A stretch of 64,000 nt of DNA from Comamonas avium (GCF_014836675.1 NZ_JACSQK010000009.1:62001-126000), one strand, 5' to 3'. Shown: positions 52,652 through 62,214, counted from the stretch's first letter. The notes: generated from the sequence alone by a model not told the origin. Translations and numbers: made by a program.

Positions 52652-52676
52652 CCACCCACTGCGGTGGTTTTATTAA
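52652..52676 (+). terminator. terminator after the chemoreceptor gene
   Basis: CCACCCACTGCGGTGG followed by TTTTATT; almost the same hairpin occurs after the portal gene. Confidence 0.7.
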
Positions 52677-52680
52677 CGGC

Positions 52681-52697
52681 CCCAGCATAGGGTTAGG
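52681..52697 (+). promoter_or_regulatory. repeated late-region element, copy 1
   Basis: CCCAGCATAGGGTTAGG, located just downstream of the terminator and 31 bp before the terminase small subunit start. Two close copies occur at 57,908 and 62,215. Confidence 0.5.
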
Positions 52698-52728
52698 CTA
52701 AAGCCAATCCACCTGCAAAACTGGGTGC

Positions 52729-53811
52729 ATGGCAAAACAACCAGCAGGCAAGAAGCCTGTCACCCGTTCGAGTCCTGCGCCTAAGCCTGCAGCCACCAAG
52801 AAGGTTGCAGGCAAAGCTGCGCCTGTTGCAAAGCCTGCCATCAAAGCGCTGGCAAAGCCTGTTGCGAAGATATCTGTTAAGCGTATAGCTACGCCTGCTA
52901 AGAGCAAACCCAAGGCCACAGCAAAAGAGAAAGCGCCAGCCCCAAAGAAGGTGCCTGCAAAGAAGGTAGCCACCAAAGCACCAGTCAGAAGACCTAAGCC
53001 AAGGTCAGCTGATGTGCCTCAGATTGAGCTCACCGCCAAGCAGCAGCGTTTTATCGATGAGTACTTGGTGGACTTGAATGGCACTCAAGCTGCGATTCGA
53101 GCTGGATACAGCCCAGACACTGCAAAGCAGATGGCGTCTGAGAACCTGTCAAAACCTTACCTACAGCTTGCCATCGCAGAAGCCAGGAAGCAGCAGCAAG
53201 CGCGCACACACATCAATGCAGATGCCTTGCTACTACAGGCTTGGATGATTGCGACCGCTGACTCCAGAGAGCTGACAGAGGTGCACGTTGGGTGCTGCCG
53301 CCATTGCTGGGGTGATGGATTTAAGTGGCAGCGCACAGTGGCTGAGTTCAACAAGGACCGTGAACGCCATATCAATGACAAAACCACAGGACTCATTCAC
53401 AAAGATGACGAGTTCGATGAGCAAGGTGGTATCGGCTATAGCCCACTGCGCCCACCACATCCAGAGTGCCCGGATTGCCGTGGTGATGGTTATGCGCGCG
53501 ATGTAATCAAAGACACCCGATACCTAAGCCCTGCTGCCGTACAGCTGTATGCGGGCGTCAAGCGCACCAAAGATGGTTTACAGGTGCTACAGCACAGCAA
53601 AGAAGCATTTGCGGAAAAGCTATGGAAGCATTTGGGACTGTACGAGAAGGACAATGAGCAAAAGGCAGATCCACTGACTACGCTTTTGTCTCGCATCGCT
53701 ACAGCAAGTGGCAATGGCTTTGTCCCTGTGCAAAACGACCCAGAGTCTGCAACGGTAGCAAAGCCCAGCGCGTTTCATCCACGTCAGGAAGTGGATGATG
53801 AGGACGACTAA
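52729..53811 (+). CDS. terminase small subunit with histone-H1-like N-terminal tail
   Basis: A 360-residue protein. Residues 1-92 are almost entirely Lys, Ala and Pro (repeats such as KPAATKKVAGKAAPVAKPA), resembling the tails of H1-like DNA-binding proteins. Residues ~97-165 are the terminase small-subunit helix-turn-helix (LTAKQQRFIDEYLVDLNGTQ, AAIRAGYSPDTAKQMASENL). Two CxxCxGxG motifs (Cys190-193 and Cys247-250) form a zinc-knuckle-like pair. It recognises phage DNA for packaging. It overlaps the large subunit gene by 17 bp. Confidence 0.85.
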   Translation: MAKQPAGKKPVTRSSPAPKPAATKKVAGKAAPVAKPAIKALAKPVAKISVKRIATPAKSKPKATAKEKAPAPKKVPAKKVATKAPVRRPKPRSADVPQIELTAKQQRFIDEYLVDLNGTQAAIRAGYSPDTAKQMASENLSKPYLQLAIAEARKQQQARTHINADALLLQAWMIATADSRELTEVHVGCCRHCWGDGFKWQRTVAEFNKDRERHINDKTTGLIHKDDEFDEQGGIGYSPLRPPHPECPDCRGDGYARDVIKDTRYLSPAAVQLYAGVKRTKDGLQVLQHSKEAFAEKLWKHLGLYEKDNEQKADPLTTLLSRIATASGNGFVPVQNDPESATVAKPSAFHPRQEVDDEDD

Positions 53812-55549
53812 ATCCGTTCGCGCCAGTGAGGCTGGTAGTCTGGATGAGGATGTTGGGGCAATCGCGGCAGTGCGAGGCTGTAAGGCGGATGCGTTGCTGG
53901 GAGAAGCGTGGGAGAAACCATCTGGCAAGAATCCACAGCGCGCTCCCATCGTTGCAGGCCATCCATCACAACTGCCCACTGATGCGGAAGAGCTGGCGCG
54001 TTGCTTGGCTGACCCTGAATGGCGGCTATTCAGTGGATGCCTGTATCAGATCATTGTGAAGGGCGAGCCAGTCAAGGATGCCGACGGCAATGAGATTGAC
54101 GAGGGCGAGAGCTTTGTACAGCCATTCAAACCCAACCAGGCGCAGCGCCGGTTTATTAAGAGGCTGTGGCACCGCAATCTGATTCTGAAAGCGCGCCAGC
54201 TGGGATTCACCACGCTGATTGCCATCATGTGGCTGGACCACGCGCTGTTCAACGGCAACCAGCGGTGCGGCATGATCGCCCAGGACCGGGAGACGGCAGA
54301 GTCGATTTTTCGGGACAAGGTGGTTTTTGCATACGACCATCTACCAGAGGAGATCCGCGAACGCTTCCCACTGGCACGCGCCAGTACCAAAGAGCTGCTG
54401 TTCGCACACAACAATAGCTCGATTCGCGTGGCGACCTCTGTTCGCGGCGGCACGATCCATCGATTGCATGTGTCCGAGTTCGGCAAGATCTGCGCGAAGT
54501 TTCCGCACAAAGCAGAAGAAGTGGTTACCGGTTCATTCCAGGCGGTACCGCAGTCCGGGATCATTGTTGTGGAGTCCACCGCCGAAGGAACGGATGGTGA
54601 GTTCTACAAGATGTGCCAGCGCGCGCAAGCGTTGGTGGCTGGTAAAACACTGCTGACGCGCAGCCAGTATCGCTTTCACTTTTACGCCTGGTGGCAAGAC
54701 CCAAGCTACACCATGGACCCGGCAGGCGTGCCGATCAGTGACGAGCTACACGACTACTTCAACGGCATCGAGGCCGATTCAGGCTGCAAGATCGACCAAG
54801 GCCAGCGCGCTTGGTACACGGAAAAGCAGCGCAATGACTTTGCCGGGGCCGAGGAGCGCATGTGGCGTGAGTACCCGAGCACTCCGGGCGAAGCGTTCCA
54901 GCAATCCACGATGGGCAACTACTTCGCCAAGGAGATTGCCTACTTACGCAAACGTGGCGGCATCACCCAAGTGCCTGTGCTGGACTTGCCTGTGTACACG
55001 TTCTGGGACATCGGCCGTAAAGACGGCACCGCCATCTGGTTCATGCAGCGGCTGCGTCAAGAGGATCGTTTTATTGGCTACTTTGAAGACCACAACGCGG
55101 ACCTGCGCGCCTACGCGGTGGAGTTGCAGCGCCGAGGCTTTGTGTACGGGATGCACTTCTTGCCCCATGACGCTGGGCACCAACGACTGTCAGACACCAA
55201 CAAGTCCACCCGCCAAATGCTCCAAGACCTGCTGCCTGGGCATGGCTTCTATGTACTGCCACCAATCACTGAGCTGATGACAGGCATTTATCAGACGCGC
55301 AAGCACCTCAAGACGGCGTGGTTTGACATTGATGCGACTGCGCAAGGCATTGAGCGGTTGACCAATTACAAGAAAAAGTGGAGCACCGCTGAGGCGCGCT
55401 ATCTGGATAACAAACCCGAAAAGTCCAACGGCTGCAGTGAAGGTGCCGATGCTTTTCGCCAATACGCGCAGGCGACAGAGCTGGGCTTGCTTGATTCGTT
55501 GACCAACAACCGGGGCTACCAAGAAGCCCCGACACCGACTTGCTATTGA
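53795..55549 (+). CDS. terminase large subunit
   Basis: A 584-residue packaging motor. The ATPase part has a Walker-A-like LKARQLGFTT (~residue 133), a Walker-B-like segment around LHVSEFGKIC, and VVESTAEGTDGEFYK (coupling motif). The nuclease part begins with VYTFWDIGRKDGTAIWF, whose Asp is the first metal ligand. It cuts concatemeric DNA and pumps it into heads through the portal encoded next. Confidence 0.93.
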   Translation: MMRTTKSVRASEAGSLDEDVGAIAAVRGCKADALLGEAWEKPSGKNPQRAPIVAGHPSQLPTDAEELARCLADPEWRLFSGCLYQIIVKGEPVKDADGNEIDEGESFVQPFKPNQAQRRFIKRLWHRNLILKARQLGFTTLIAIMWLDHALFNGNQRCGMIAQDRETAESIFRDKVVFAYDHLPEEIRERFPLARASTKELLFAHNNSSIRVATSVRGGTIHRLHVSEFGKICAKFPHKAEEVVTGSFQAVPQSGIIVVESTAEGTDGEFYKMCQRAQALVAGKTLLTRSQYRFHFYAWWQDPSYTMDPAGVPISDELHDYFNGIEADSGCKIDQGQRAWYTEKQRNDFAGAEERMWREYPSTPGEAFQQSTMGNYFAKEIAYLRKRGGITQVPVLDLPVYTFWDIGRKDGTAIWFMQRLRQEDRFIGYFEDHNADLRAYAVELQRRGFVYGMHFLPHDAGHQRLSDTNKSTRQMLQDLLPGHGFYVLPPITELMTGIYQTRKHLKTAWFDIDATAQGIERLTNYKKKWSTAEARYLDNKPEKSNGCSEGADAFRQYAQATELGLLDSLTNNRGYQEAPTPTCY

Positions 55550-55565
55550 TACCGAGGAAGCCACC

Positions 55566-57863
55566 ATGCGAGACACACAACCCAACATCGACCCTGTGGA
55601 TACGCCTGAAGGTGATGTACCCCTGTCACTGGCTGAGTACCGCGAGATCCACGAAGAGATCGACCACCAGCCGCGCGAGTGGCGGCCCATTGCAGATCGC
55701 GAGATTGAATACGCAGAGGGCAACCAGCTGCGCACCGAGCTGCTGGAGGCGCAGAAGGCCTTGGGCATTCCACCCAGTATGGAGAACCTGATTGGTGCTG
55801 CCTTGGAAGGCATTCGCGGCTTTGAGGAAGCCACGCGCGCGGACTGGCGTGTGACAGCCAATGGTCAGCCTGGTGGGCAGGATGTGGCGGATGCGATCAG
55901 CTTCAAACTCAACGAAGCCGAGCGGCATAGCAAGGCAGACGATGCATGCAGCAAGGCGTTTTACCCGCAGATCGGCGTGGGCGTGGGGTGGGTAGAAGTC
56001 AGTCGCGCCGATGACCCGTTTGGTTTTCCCTACCAGTGCCTGCCGGTCAGCCGCAATGAAATGCACTGGGACTGGGCCAGCGCGCAAGATGACCTCAGTG
56101 ATGCGCGGTGGGTTCGTCGCCAGCGCTGGATGCACCCAGCCCGGCTGGCGCGCGTCTTTCCTGAGCACAAAGAGCTAATCAACCGCTTTGGCAAGGCTGG
56201 TACCGGCTGGTGGACGGAGTACGAGGCGTCAGGCTATGGCGGTGGCAGCACCGGTATGAACCGTGCGTTTGATGTGGCGCGCGAATGGACCGTGGCCGAA
56301 GACCGCTGGTTCAACCCGTTCAACAAGGAAGTGTGCGTGACCGAGCTGTGGTACCGCCGCTGGAACAATGTGGTGGTGCTCAAGTCCAAAGATGGCCGGG
56401 TGGTGGAGTACGACGAAAACAACCCGGCACATGTGCACGCCATTGCCAACAACCTGGTGCAATACCGCCGCGCGGTGGTCCCCAAGGTGCGCCGCAGCTA
56501 CTGGCTGGGTCCGCATGTACTGTTTGATGGCCCCACACCGTATTCGCACAAGCACTTCCCTTATGTGCCGTTCTGGGGCTTCCGTGAAGAAAACACGCGC
56601 GTGCCGTTTGGCTATATCCGCAACATGCTGTACCAGCAAGACACGCTCAATTCAGGAAATTCGCGCCTGCGCTGGGGCATGAGTGCTTACCGAGTAGAGC
56701 GCACCAAGGGTGCCGTGGCCATGACGGACGAGCAGTTTCGCCGCACTGTGGGCCGCTTGGACGCGGACATTGTCTTGGACCATGTGCACATGGCCCAGCA
56801 AGGCGCAACCTTTAAGGTGGAGCGTGATTACCAGATGACTGCGAGCCAGCTGGAGCTGCTGGCTAATGCGCGCCAGGCGATCGAGCGGGTGAACCCTGCA
56901 GCAGCGGGTGCCTTCAGTGGCCGGCGCGGTACGGCCACATCGGGCGTGCAGGAGCAGACCCAGGTGGAGCAGGCCAACCAGTCGTTGGCACACATGATGG
57001 GCAACTTCAAGCGGGGGCGCACGCAGGTGGGTGAGCTGCTGATGTCCATGCTGGTGCAGGACTTGGGCAGGGAAGAGCAAAGCATCGTGATCGAAGGTGA
57101 TGCAGTGCGCGCTGACCGCACGGTGGTGATCAACAAGCCTGAGACCGATGAGCACGGTTACCCGTATCTGTCCAACGACCTGCAGCGCACCCGTTTGATG
57201 GTGGCCTTGGAGGATGTGCCAAGCAGCCCGACCTACCGTGGCCAGCAACTCAACGCCATGAGCGAAGTGGTCAAAGCCATGCCGCCACAGTTCCAGGCGG
57301 TGTGCATGCCGCTGATGGCGTCGCTACTGGATGTGCCGTTCAAGAAGGAGTTGGTGGAAGCCATTCGCGCCGCTGGGGGTCAGGAAACGCCCGAGCAGGT
57401 GGAGCAGCGCATCAAAGAAAAGGTGGCAGAAGCTCTCAAGCTGGCAGGCCATGAGCTGAAGGCGCGCGAACTGGATATGAAGGACCGACTGACTGAAGCT
57501 CAGATCAAAGACATTGTGGCGGGGGCAGTGCTCAAGGGCGTTCAGTCCAGCTTCAGCTCCATGCAAGGCGCGGCTCAAGTTGCTCAAATGCCGATGATTG
57601 CCCCGATTGCAGACGCCATCATGCAGGGCGCGGGCTACACCAAGCCTGAGCAAGCCGATGATCCGAACTTCCCCACAGCGGATGTGCAGGCTGCGGTGCA
57701 GATGAAAGACCCTTACCTGCAAGGTGAAGGCCGCCCGGGTGCGGATGGCTTGCCCGGAGTGGAGCAAAACACCAGCCCCACGTACCCGCCTGTGCCCCAA
57801 GGCGCGCCGCAAGGCATGGATGGGATTGAGACACCAGCCACGCAAGACAACCTGCCTGCATAA
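55566..57863 (+). CDS. phage portal protein (P22-like)
   Basis: A 765-residue protein matching P22-type portals in size and in segments such as GIPPSMENLIGAALEGIRGF, FYPQIGVGVGWVEVSRADDP and PFGYIRNMLYQQDTLNSGNS. The C-terminal part is a long helix region (EQRIKEKVAEALKLAGHELK), comparable to the barrel of podovirus portals, with a Pro/Gly-rich tail. It forms the dodecameric DNA entry ring. It is 16 bp after the large terminase gene and is followed by a terminator. Confidence 0.9.
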   Translation: MRDTQPNIDPVDTPEGDVPLSLAEYREIHEEIDHQPREWRPIADREIEYAEGNQLRTELLEAQKALGIPPSMENLIGAALEGIRGFEEATRADWRVTANGQPGGQDVADAISFKLNEAERHSKADDACSKAFYPQIGVGVGWVEVSRADDPFGFPYQCLPVSRNEMHWDWASAQDDLSDARWVRRQRWMHPARLARVFPEHKELINRFGKAGTGWWTEYEASGYGGGSTGMNRAFDVAREWTVAEDRWFNPFNKEVCVTELWYRRWNNVVVLKSKDGRVVEYDENNPAHVHAIANNLVQYRRAVVPKVRRSYWLGPHVLFDGPTPYSHKHFPYVPFWGFREENTRVPFGYIRNMLYQQDTLNSGNSRLRWGMSAYRVERTKGAVAMTDEQFRRTVGRLDADIVLDHVHMAQQGATFKVERDYQMTASQLELLANARQAIERVNPAAAGAFSGRRGTATSGVQEQTQVEQANQSLAHMMGNFKRGRTQVGELLMSMLVQDLGREEQSIVIEGDAVRADRTVVINKPETDEHGYPYLSNDLQRTRLMVALEDVPSSPTYRGQQLNAMSEVVKAMPPQFQAVCMPLMASLLDVPFKKELVEAIRAAGGQETPEQVEQRIKEKVAEALKLAGHELKARELDMKDRLTEAQIKDIVAGAVLKGVQSSFSSMQGAAQVAQMPMIAPIADAIMQGAGYTKPEQADDPNFPTADVQAAVQMKDPYLQGEGRPGADGLPGVEQNTSPTYPPVPQGAPQGMDGIETPATQDNLPA

Positions 57864-57876
57864 GCCTATCCAAGGA

Positions 57877-57900
57877 GCCACCCACTGAGGTGGCTTTTTT
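57877..57900 (+). terminator. terminator after the portal gene
   Basis: AGCCACCCACTGAGGTGGCT followed by TTTTT, 14 bp after the portal stop codon. Confidence 0.85.
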
Positions 57901-57907
57901 GTGCTCG

Positions 57908-57925
57908 CCCAGCATAGGGCTTAGG
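57908..57925 (+). promoter_or_regulatory. repeated late-region element, copy 2
   Basis: CCCAGCATAGGGCTTAGG, 8 bp after the portal terminator, one base longer than copy 1. The following ~165 bp before the scaffold gene are otherwise non-coding. Confidence 0.5.
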
Positions 57926-58090
57926 GATTTGCCCGCTCTCTTTCATTCTCCATACCAAGCAAAGCGCGACTGCGCCGAGCGAAGCAGGGGGCGTTTACGC
58001 GCTTTCGTTTCAGGAGCATGCAGCAAAGCCCGCAAGGGCCAAGCTTATTGCTGACCCATTGCGGCCACGGCGATATGTGGCGGGACAGGC

Positions 58091-59146
58091 ATGACAACCA
58101 ACCAGGACTTTGATTACGACAGCATTGATGGCGCGTTGACGCCGCAGCAGGCTTTGGCAGCTTTGTCTGCCGAGCAGGGTGATACCTCTGGCGCGCAAGC
58201 GACCGGGGATTTAGGTGGCGCGCCCGCGACCACCGCTGCAACGGACACAACACCCGCCGCCAGTGCTGATTCCACGACAGCAGAAAAGCCAGTCACAACT
58301 GAAGCGGATCCCGCTGATGCCGTGCTACTGGCGCGCGATGGCAAGCACACCATTCCCTACGACACGCTGGTGAAAGCACGTGAAGAAGGGCAGCACTGGA
58401 AAGCGCAGGCAGAAGCCGCTGAAGCACGTGAAACCGCTGCACAACAGCAGTTGGCACAGTTGCAAACGCAGGCCCAAGCGCGCGCTGATGCAGGCAAGGA
58501 AGCCACTACGGCGGACAACCTTGTAGTCCAGACGCAGGCGGCACTGGATGCTGGCGTTGATGTTGGGCTGTTTGGCGATTTCTCTGAAAAAGCCATGGCA
58601 GCCGGCATCAAAGCAATGAACCAGCAATCCAGCGAAGCACTTCGCGCGGAGCTGCGCGCAGAAATGCGAGCAGAGCTGGAAAAGGAGCTGGCCCCCTTAA
58701 AGCAGCAGCGCGCCGAATCTGCGTCCAACGCGCACTACGAGGTGATCTACGGCAAGCATCCCGATGCGGACTCGATTGCCCAAAGCACCGAGTTCAAAGC
58801 GTGGGTGGATGCCCAGCCCAGTGCCGTGCGCGCCGCCTATTGGGGGCTTTTTGATGCCAGTACAGGCGGCACTGCTGACCAGATCGTGGAAGTGTTTGAC
58901 GCCTTCAAGGACGCGACAGCACCAAAGCCCACCACAACAGCTGCAACCGTCAAGGACGCAGCAAGCGCCGCTGTGGCGTCAGTCAAGACACCGCCCCCAG
59001 CTAGCCTTTCCAGCATTCCTGGTGGCCATGCTGCGGGCACGTCTGCGCTGGACAACACGGCGGGATTGTCCGGCCTCGAAATGCTTAATGCCACCGAAGG
59101 CATGAGTCCCCAGCAAATCGAGGCATGGCTGAACCGTCAGATCTAG
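58091..59146 (+). CDS. phage scaffolding protein
   Basis: A 351-residue protein with the usual scaffold composition: acidic/Ala/Thr-rich disordered N-terminal ~80 residues, a central coiled coil (EALRAELRAEMRAELEKELA), and a C-terminal segment ending GMSPQQIEAWLNRQI. It lies directly before the capsid gene, as expected for a co-expressed assembly chaperone. The call rests on composition and position rather than strong similarity. Confidence 0.75.
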   Translation: MTTNQDFDYDSIDGALTPQQALAALSAEQGDTSGAQATGDLGGAPATTAATDTTPAASADSTTAEKPVTTEADPADAVLLARDGKHTIPYDTLVKAREEGQHWKAQAEAAEARETAAQQQLAQLQTQAQARADAGKEATTADNLVVQTQAALDAGVDVGLFGDFSEKAMAAGIKAMNQQSSEALRAELRAEMRAELEKELAPLKQQRAESASNAHYEVIYGKHPDADSIAQSTEFKAWVDAQPSAVRAAYWGLFDASTGGTADQIVEVFDAFKDATAPKPTTTAATVKDAASAAVASVKTPPPASLSSIPGGHAAGTSALDNTAGLSGLEMLNATEGMSPQQIEAWLNRQI

Positions 59147-59155
59147 GAGTAAGAC

Positions 59156-60448
59156 ATGGAAACCAAAACCAATGTCGCGTCGGGCGCCAAGGGCGCAATG
59201 ATTCAGCAGGCAGTCGGTGTTTTTCACACTGCCACTCAGCGCAACACCCAGATGCGCCACCTCACAGGCTCCATGCCCAAGGTGGATGCTGCAGTTGCTG
59301 GTGCCAAGGGCAATCAGTCCAAGGCGTCCATGCCCATCGTGCGCTGTGACAACCTGACCAAGAATAAAGGTGATGAAGTCACTTTCCACTTGGACAACCC
59401 GATTGGCGCTTACCCCATCATGGGTAGCGCTTATGCCAAGGGCAAGGGCGTGGGCATGTCCTTCTCGGAGGACCGCTTGCGCGTGAACCAGGCGCGCTTT
59501 GTGATCGACATGGGTAACACCATGACGCAGATTCGCAGCCCCTTCGATATGCGCCGCATGGGCCGCCCCAAGGCGCAGAAGCTCATGAACCAGTACCTGG
59601 ACCAGTCCACGCTGGTGCATTTGTCGGGTGCACGCGGCTTTCATGACCACCGTATTGAATGGACTGTGCCGGTAAACACGCACAAGGACTTCGCGGACAT
59701 CATGGTCAACCCTGTGAAGGCTCCCACCAAAAACCGCCACTTGGTGGCAGGTGCGGGTACTGTGGGTGAACTGAAGGCGAATGCTGGCGAGTTGGTTATC
59801 AACTCGATGGACGTTTTGAGCATGGATGTATTGGATGCCGTGCGTGAATGGAGCGACAGCATTCCGCTGCCACCACCCCCCGTGGAGTTTGACAACGACC
59901 AGGCAGCGACCGATAGCCCGATTCGCGTTTACTTGGCATCCCCGGCGCAGTACAGCCAGTTCGCTACTGACCCAGCGTTCCGTGCTTTCCAAGCCAATGC
60001 CAGCGCGCGAGCACGCTTGGCTAAGGATCACCCCTTGTTCCTGGGCGATGCTGGCTTGTGGAATGGCATCTTGATCTTGAAGAATCCCAAGCCCATCCGC
60101 TTCTACGCTGGAGACGAAATCAAGTATTGCGCCGCCTACGACAGCGAAGCCGAGTCGGTATGCAAGGTGCCAGCATCGTTTGGCGACAAGTTTGCAGTAG
60201 ATCGTGGCTTGCTGCTGGGGGGGCAAGCACTGGCCATGGCCTTCGGTGCTTCTGAGCATTCGGGCATTCCCTTCTTCTGGAAGGAAGCCGGCGATGACTT
60301 TGACGACAAGATGGAACTGGCAATCGGCGCCATCTTGGGCCTGTCCAAGATCCGCTTTGCCGTGGACCATGGCGACCACACCGAGTTCACCGACCACGGT
60401 GTGACGGTGTTGGATACCGCCGTCAAGATCATCAAGCCCCGCGGCTGA
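59156..60448 (+). CDS. major capsid protein (N4-gp56 family)
   Basis: A 430-residue protein with clear N4-gp56/DUF4043 features: DNLTKNKGDEVTFHLDNPIG, FSEDRLRVNQARFVIDMGNT, MNQYLDQSTLVHLSGARGFH, DIMVNPVKAPTKNRHLVAGA. It should form the HK97-like icosahedral shell. It is 9 bp after the scaffold gene and has a conventional AGGAG ribosome site. Confidence 0.93.
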   Translation: METKTNVASGAKGAMIQQAVGVFHTATQRNTQMRHLTGSMPKVDAAVAGAKGNQSKASMPIVRCDNLTKNKGDEVTFHLDNPIGAYPIMGSAYAKGKGVGMSFSEDRLRVNQARFVIDMGNTMTQIRSPFDMRRMGRPKAQKLMNQYLDQSTLVHLSGARGFHDHRIEWTVPVNTHKDFADIMVNPVKAPTKNRHLVAGAGTVGELKANAGELVINSMDVLSMDVLDAVREWSDSIPLPPPPVEFDNDQAATDSPIRVYLASPAQYSQFATDPAFRAFQANASARARLAKDHPLFLGDAGLWNGILILKNPKPIRFYAGDEIKYCAAYDSEAESVCKVPASFGDKFAVDRGLLLGGQALAMAFGASEHSGIPFFWKEAGDDFDDKMELAIGAILGLSKIRFAVDHGDHTEFTDHGVTVLDTAVKIIKPRG

Positions 60449-60512
60449 TGACTCCAGGGCCAGCCCCAGCGCGGCTGGCCCTTGTCCTTTCACCCAATCT
60501 CTGGAGGCCGAC

Positions 60513-60992
60513 ATGGCAATCATCAAGAAAAAATTTATCGGTGAGCAGCAGTTTGGCGACATGGTCACCCACGGCAACCTCACCACCTACCGTGCCACGC
60601 TGCAAACGGATGCGGATGGCAAGGTGATCGGTGCTGATCAATCCGTCGCGCTGGCTATTGGCGACAAAGTTGTCCTCGAAAAGCTGCCAGAGGGCATGTT
60701 TTTGGAAGACGCACAAGTCATTGTCTCTACCGGCATGACGGATACGGTCACTGGTTCGCTGGGCTTTGAATACGTGGATGGCGTGGATAGCCTGGAAGTA
60801 CCGCAAGACGCAGCCTACTTCGGTGCAGGTCTGAATCTAGCTGCGGCTGCGCGCCTGCGCGCTAGCGGTGCCAAGGCACTGGTCAAGTTGCCCAAGGCTG
60901 CCTATCTGGTGTTGACCATCGCTGGCGCCGCCAACGTCAAAGCCTCGCGCATCGATGTCACGGCGCAAGGTGAGCGCATGGGCCCACGCTAA
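60513..60992 (+). CDS. probable virion protein after capsid
   Basis: A 159-residue beta-rich protein (AIIKKKFIGEQQFGDMVTHG, GFEYVDGVDSLEVPQDAAYF). Its position after the capsid suggests a head decoration or stabilising protein. GGAGG precedes the start. No firm family. Confidence 0.7.
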   Translation: MAIIKKKFIGEQQFGDMVTHGNLTTYRATLQTDADGKVIGADQSVALAIGDKVVLEKLPEGMFLEDAQVIVSTGMTDTVTGSLGFEYVDGVDSLEVPQDAAYFGAGLNLAAAARLRASGAKALVKLPKAAYLVLTIAGAANVKASRIDVTAQGERMGPR

Positions 60993-61060
60993 CAGTTAGC
61001 TCATAAAACAGGGTGGGGCTTAGGTTCCACCCTCGCCAATTTACTCACTGGAATTCAGTC

Positions 61061-61525
61061 ATGACAACAGAAAGCACCGTAGCAGTCACTTATGTGGGCA
61101 AGGAAAACCCCTTCAAGGATCGCCTCTATCGCTCCGGCCTGACCTTCACGCCTGAACAGACGCGCCCCTTGCCGCCTGCATTGGCAGCCCGCTTCCTGCA
61201 CCATGATGATTTGTTCAAGCTGGCCACTTCCACTGAGGTGGTGGAGTCTGCCAAAGACAAGAAGGCGGGCGCCACTAGCGAACAACAAAGCCAGCCGGTG
61301 GATGACACCGCAAAACTACTGGCAGAGCAGAGTCAACAGCAAAACGAGGAGCGCACGAAAGAAGATGCGCGCTATGCGCTGCTTGAACAGCTAGAGAAGA
61401 TGGACCGCCAGGGCTTGATCAACTGGGCCCAGGACAGCTACAAGCAAAAAATTCCCGGCAATCTGGGCGTAGCCAAGGCGCGCGACATGGCCAAAAGCTT
61501 TATTGACCAGTACGGGATGCCCTGA
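61061..61525 (+). CDS. hypothetical virion-region protein
   Basis: The ATG at 61061 gives 154 residues. Residues 1-45 include VTYVGKENPFKDRLYRSGLT, seen in small head-region proteins of podovirus-like prophages; the rest is a Gln/Glu-rich helix. Upstream, GGGTGG...CCACCC (61,010-61,032) forms a hairpin of unknown role. Confidence 0.65.
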   Translation: MTTESTVAVTYVGKENPFKDRLYRSGLTFTPEQTRPLPPALAARFLHHDDLFKLATSTEVVESAKDKKAGATSEQQSQPVDDTAKLLAEQSQQQNEERTKEDARYALLEQLEKMDRQGLINWAQDSYKQKIPGNLGVAKARDMAKSFIDQYGMP

Positions 61526-61527
61526 CC

Positions 61528-62199
61528 ATGCAGCTCAAACACCTGATTGAGGCATTTCGCACCGATGCCAAAGACAATGTGAAGCCCTATATTTGGGATG
61601 ATGCATTGGTGACCAGGTGGTTGAATGAAGCGCAGGAGCAGGCCGCCGTTCGAGCGCGGTTGTTGCTGGAGGACACCAACGACGAGGTGTGCCGCATTGA
61701 CCTGCAGCCCGGCGTAAAGTCCTATGCGCTGCATGAATCGCTGTATGAAATAGCCAGTGTGCGCCTGTACGCCAGTGATACAGACTCCTGTCCGCGATTG
61801 CTGACCATCGTTTCACGTGAGTGGCTGGACCACAATGTGCCAGGCTGGCGTCACACACAAAGCCCGGTGCAGTGGCTGATTCAAGGCGAGACGACATTGC
61901 GGGTGGTTGGATCGGTTCAAGCCGGTGCGCGCCTGCAGCTGGAGGGCTATCGCTTACCGCTGTGCTGCATGAAGCATGAGCACGATCAGCCTGAAATCCA
62001 CAGAGCCAGCCATATGCAGCTGGTGCATTGGGCTTTGCACAAGGCGTTCAGCCAGCCGGATGCTGATGGGTTTGACCCCACGCGCTCTGTTGCCGCAGAA
62101 ACAGCGTTCACGCACTACTTCGGCCACCAGCCGGACAGCGACTTGCGCCGGCAAACGCGCGAAGATACCCCGCACACCACCATGCTTATGCTGCCTTAG
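61528..62199 (+). CDS. head-tail adaptor-like protein
   Basis: A 223-residue protein; the N-terminal helices (LIEAFRTDAKDNVKPYIWDD, ALVTRWLNEAQEQAAVRARL) and a beta sandwich afterwards resemble podovirus adaptor proteins that dock beneath the portal (DUF6682-like). The start is 2 bp after the previous stop codon. Family call by eye. Confidence 0.65.
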   Translation: MQLKHLIEAFRTDAKDNVKPYIWDDALVTRWLNEAQEQAAVRARLLLEDTNDEVCRIDLQPGVKSYALHESLYEIASVRLYASDTDSCPRLLTIVSREWLDHNVPGWRHTQSPVQWLIQGETTLRVVGSVQAGARLQLEGYRLPLCCMKHEHDQPEIHRASHMQLVHWALHKAFSQPDADGFDPTRSVAAETAFTHYFGHQPDSDLRRQTREDTPHTTMLMLP

Positions 62200-62214
62200 A
62201 GGGCAGTCCATCCA

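Noticed and set aside
58979-60586. Long minus-strand frame of 535 codons opposite the capsid gene
   Set aside because: It lies opposite clear scaffold and capsid genes and reads as a His/Gln-rich shadow.
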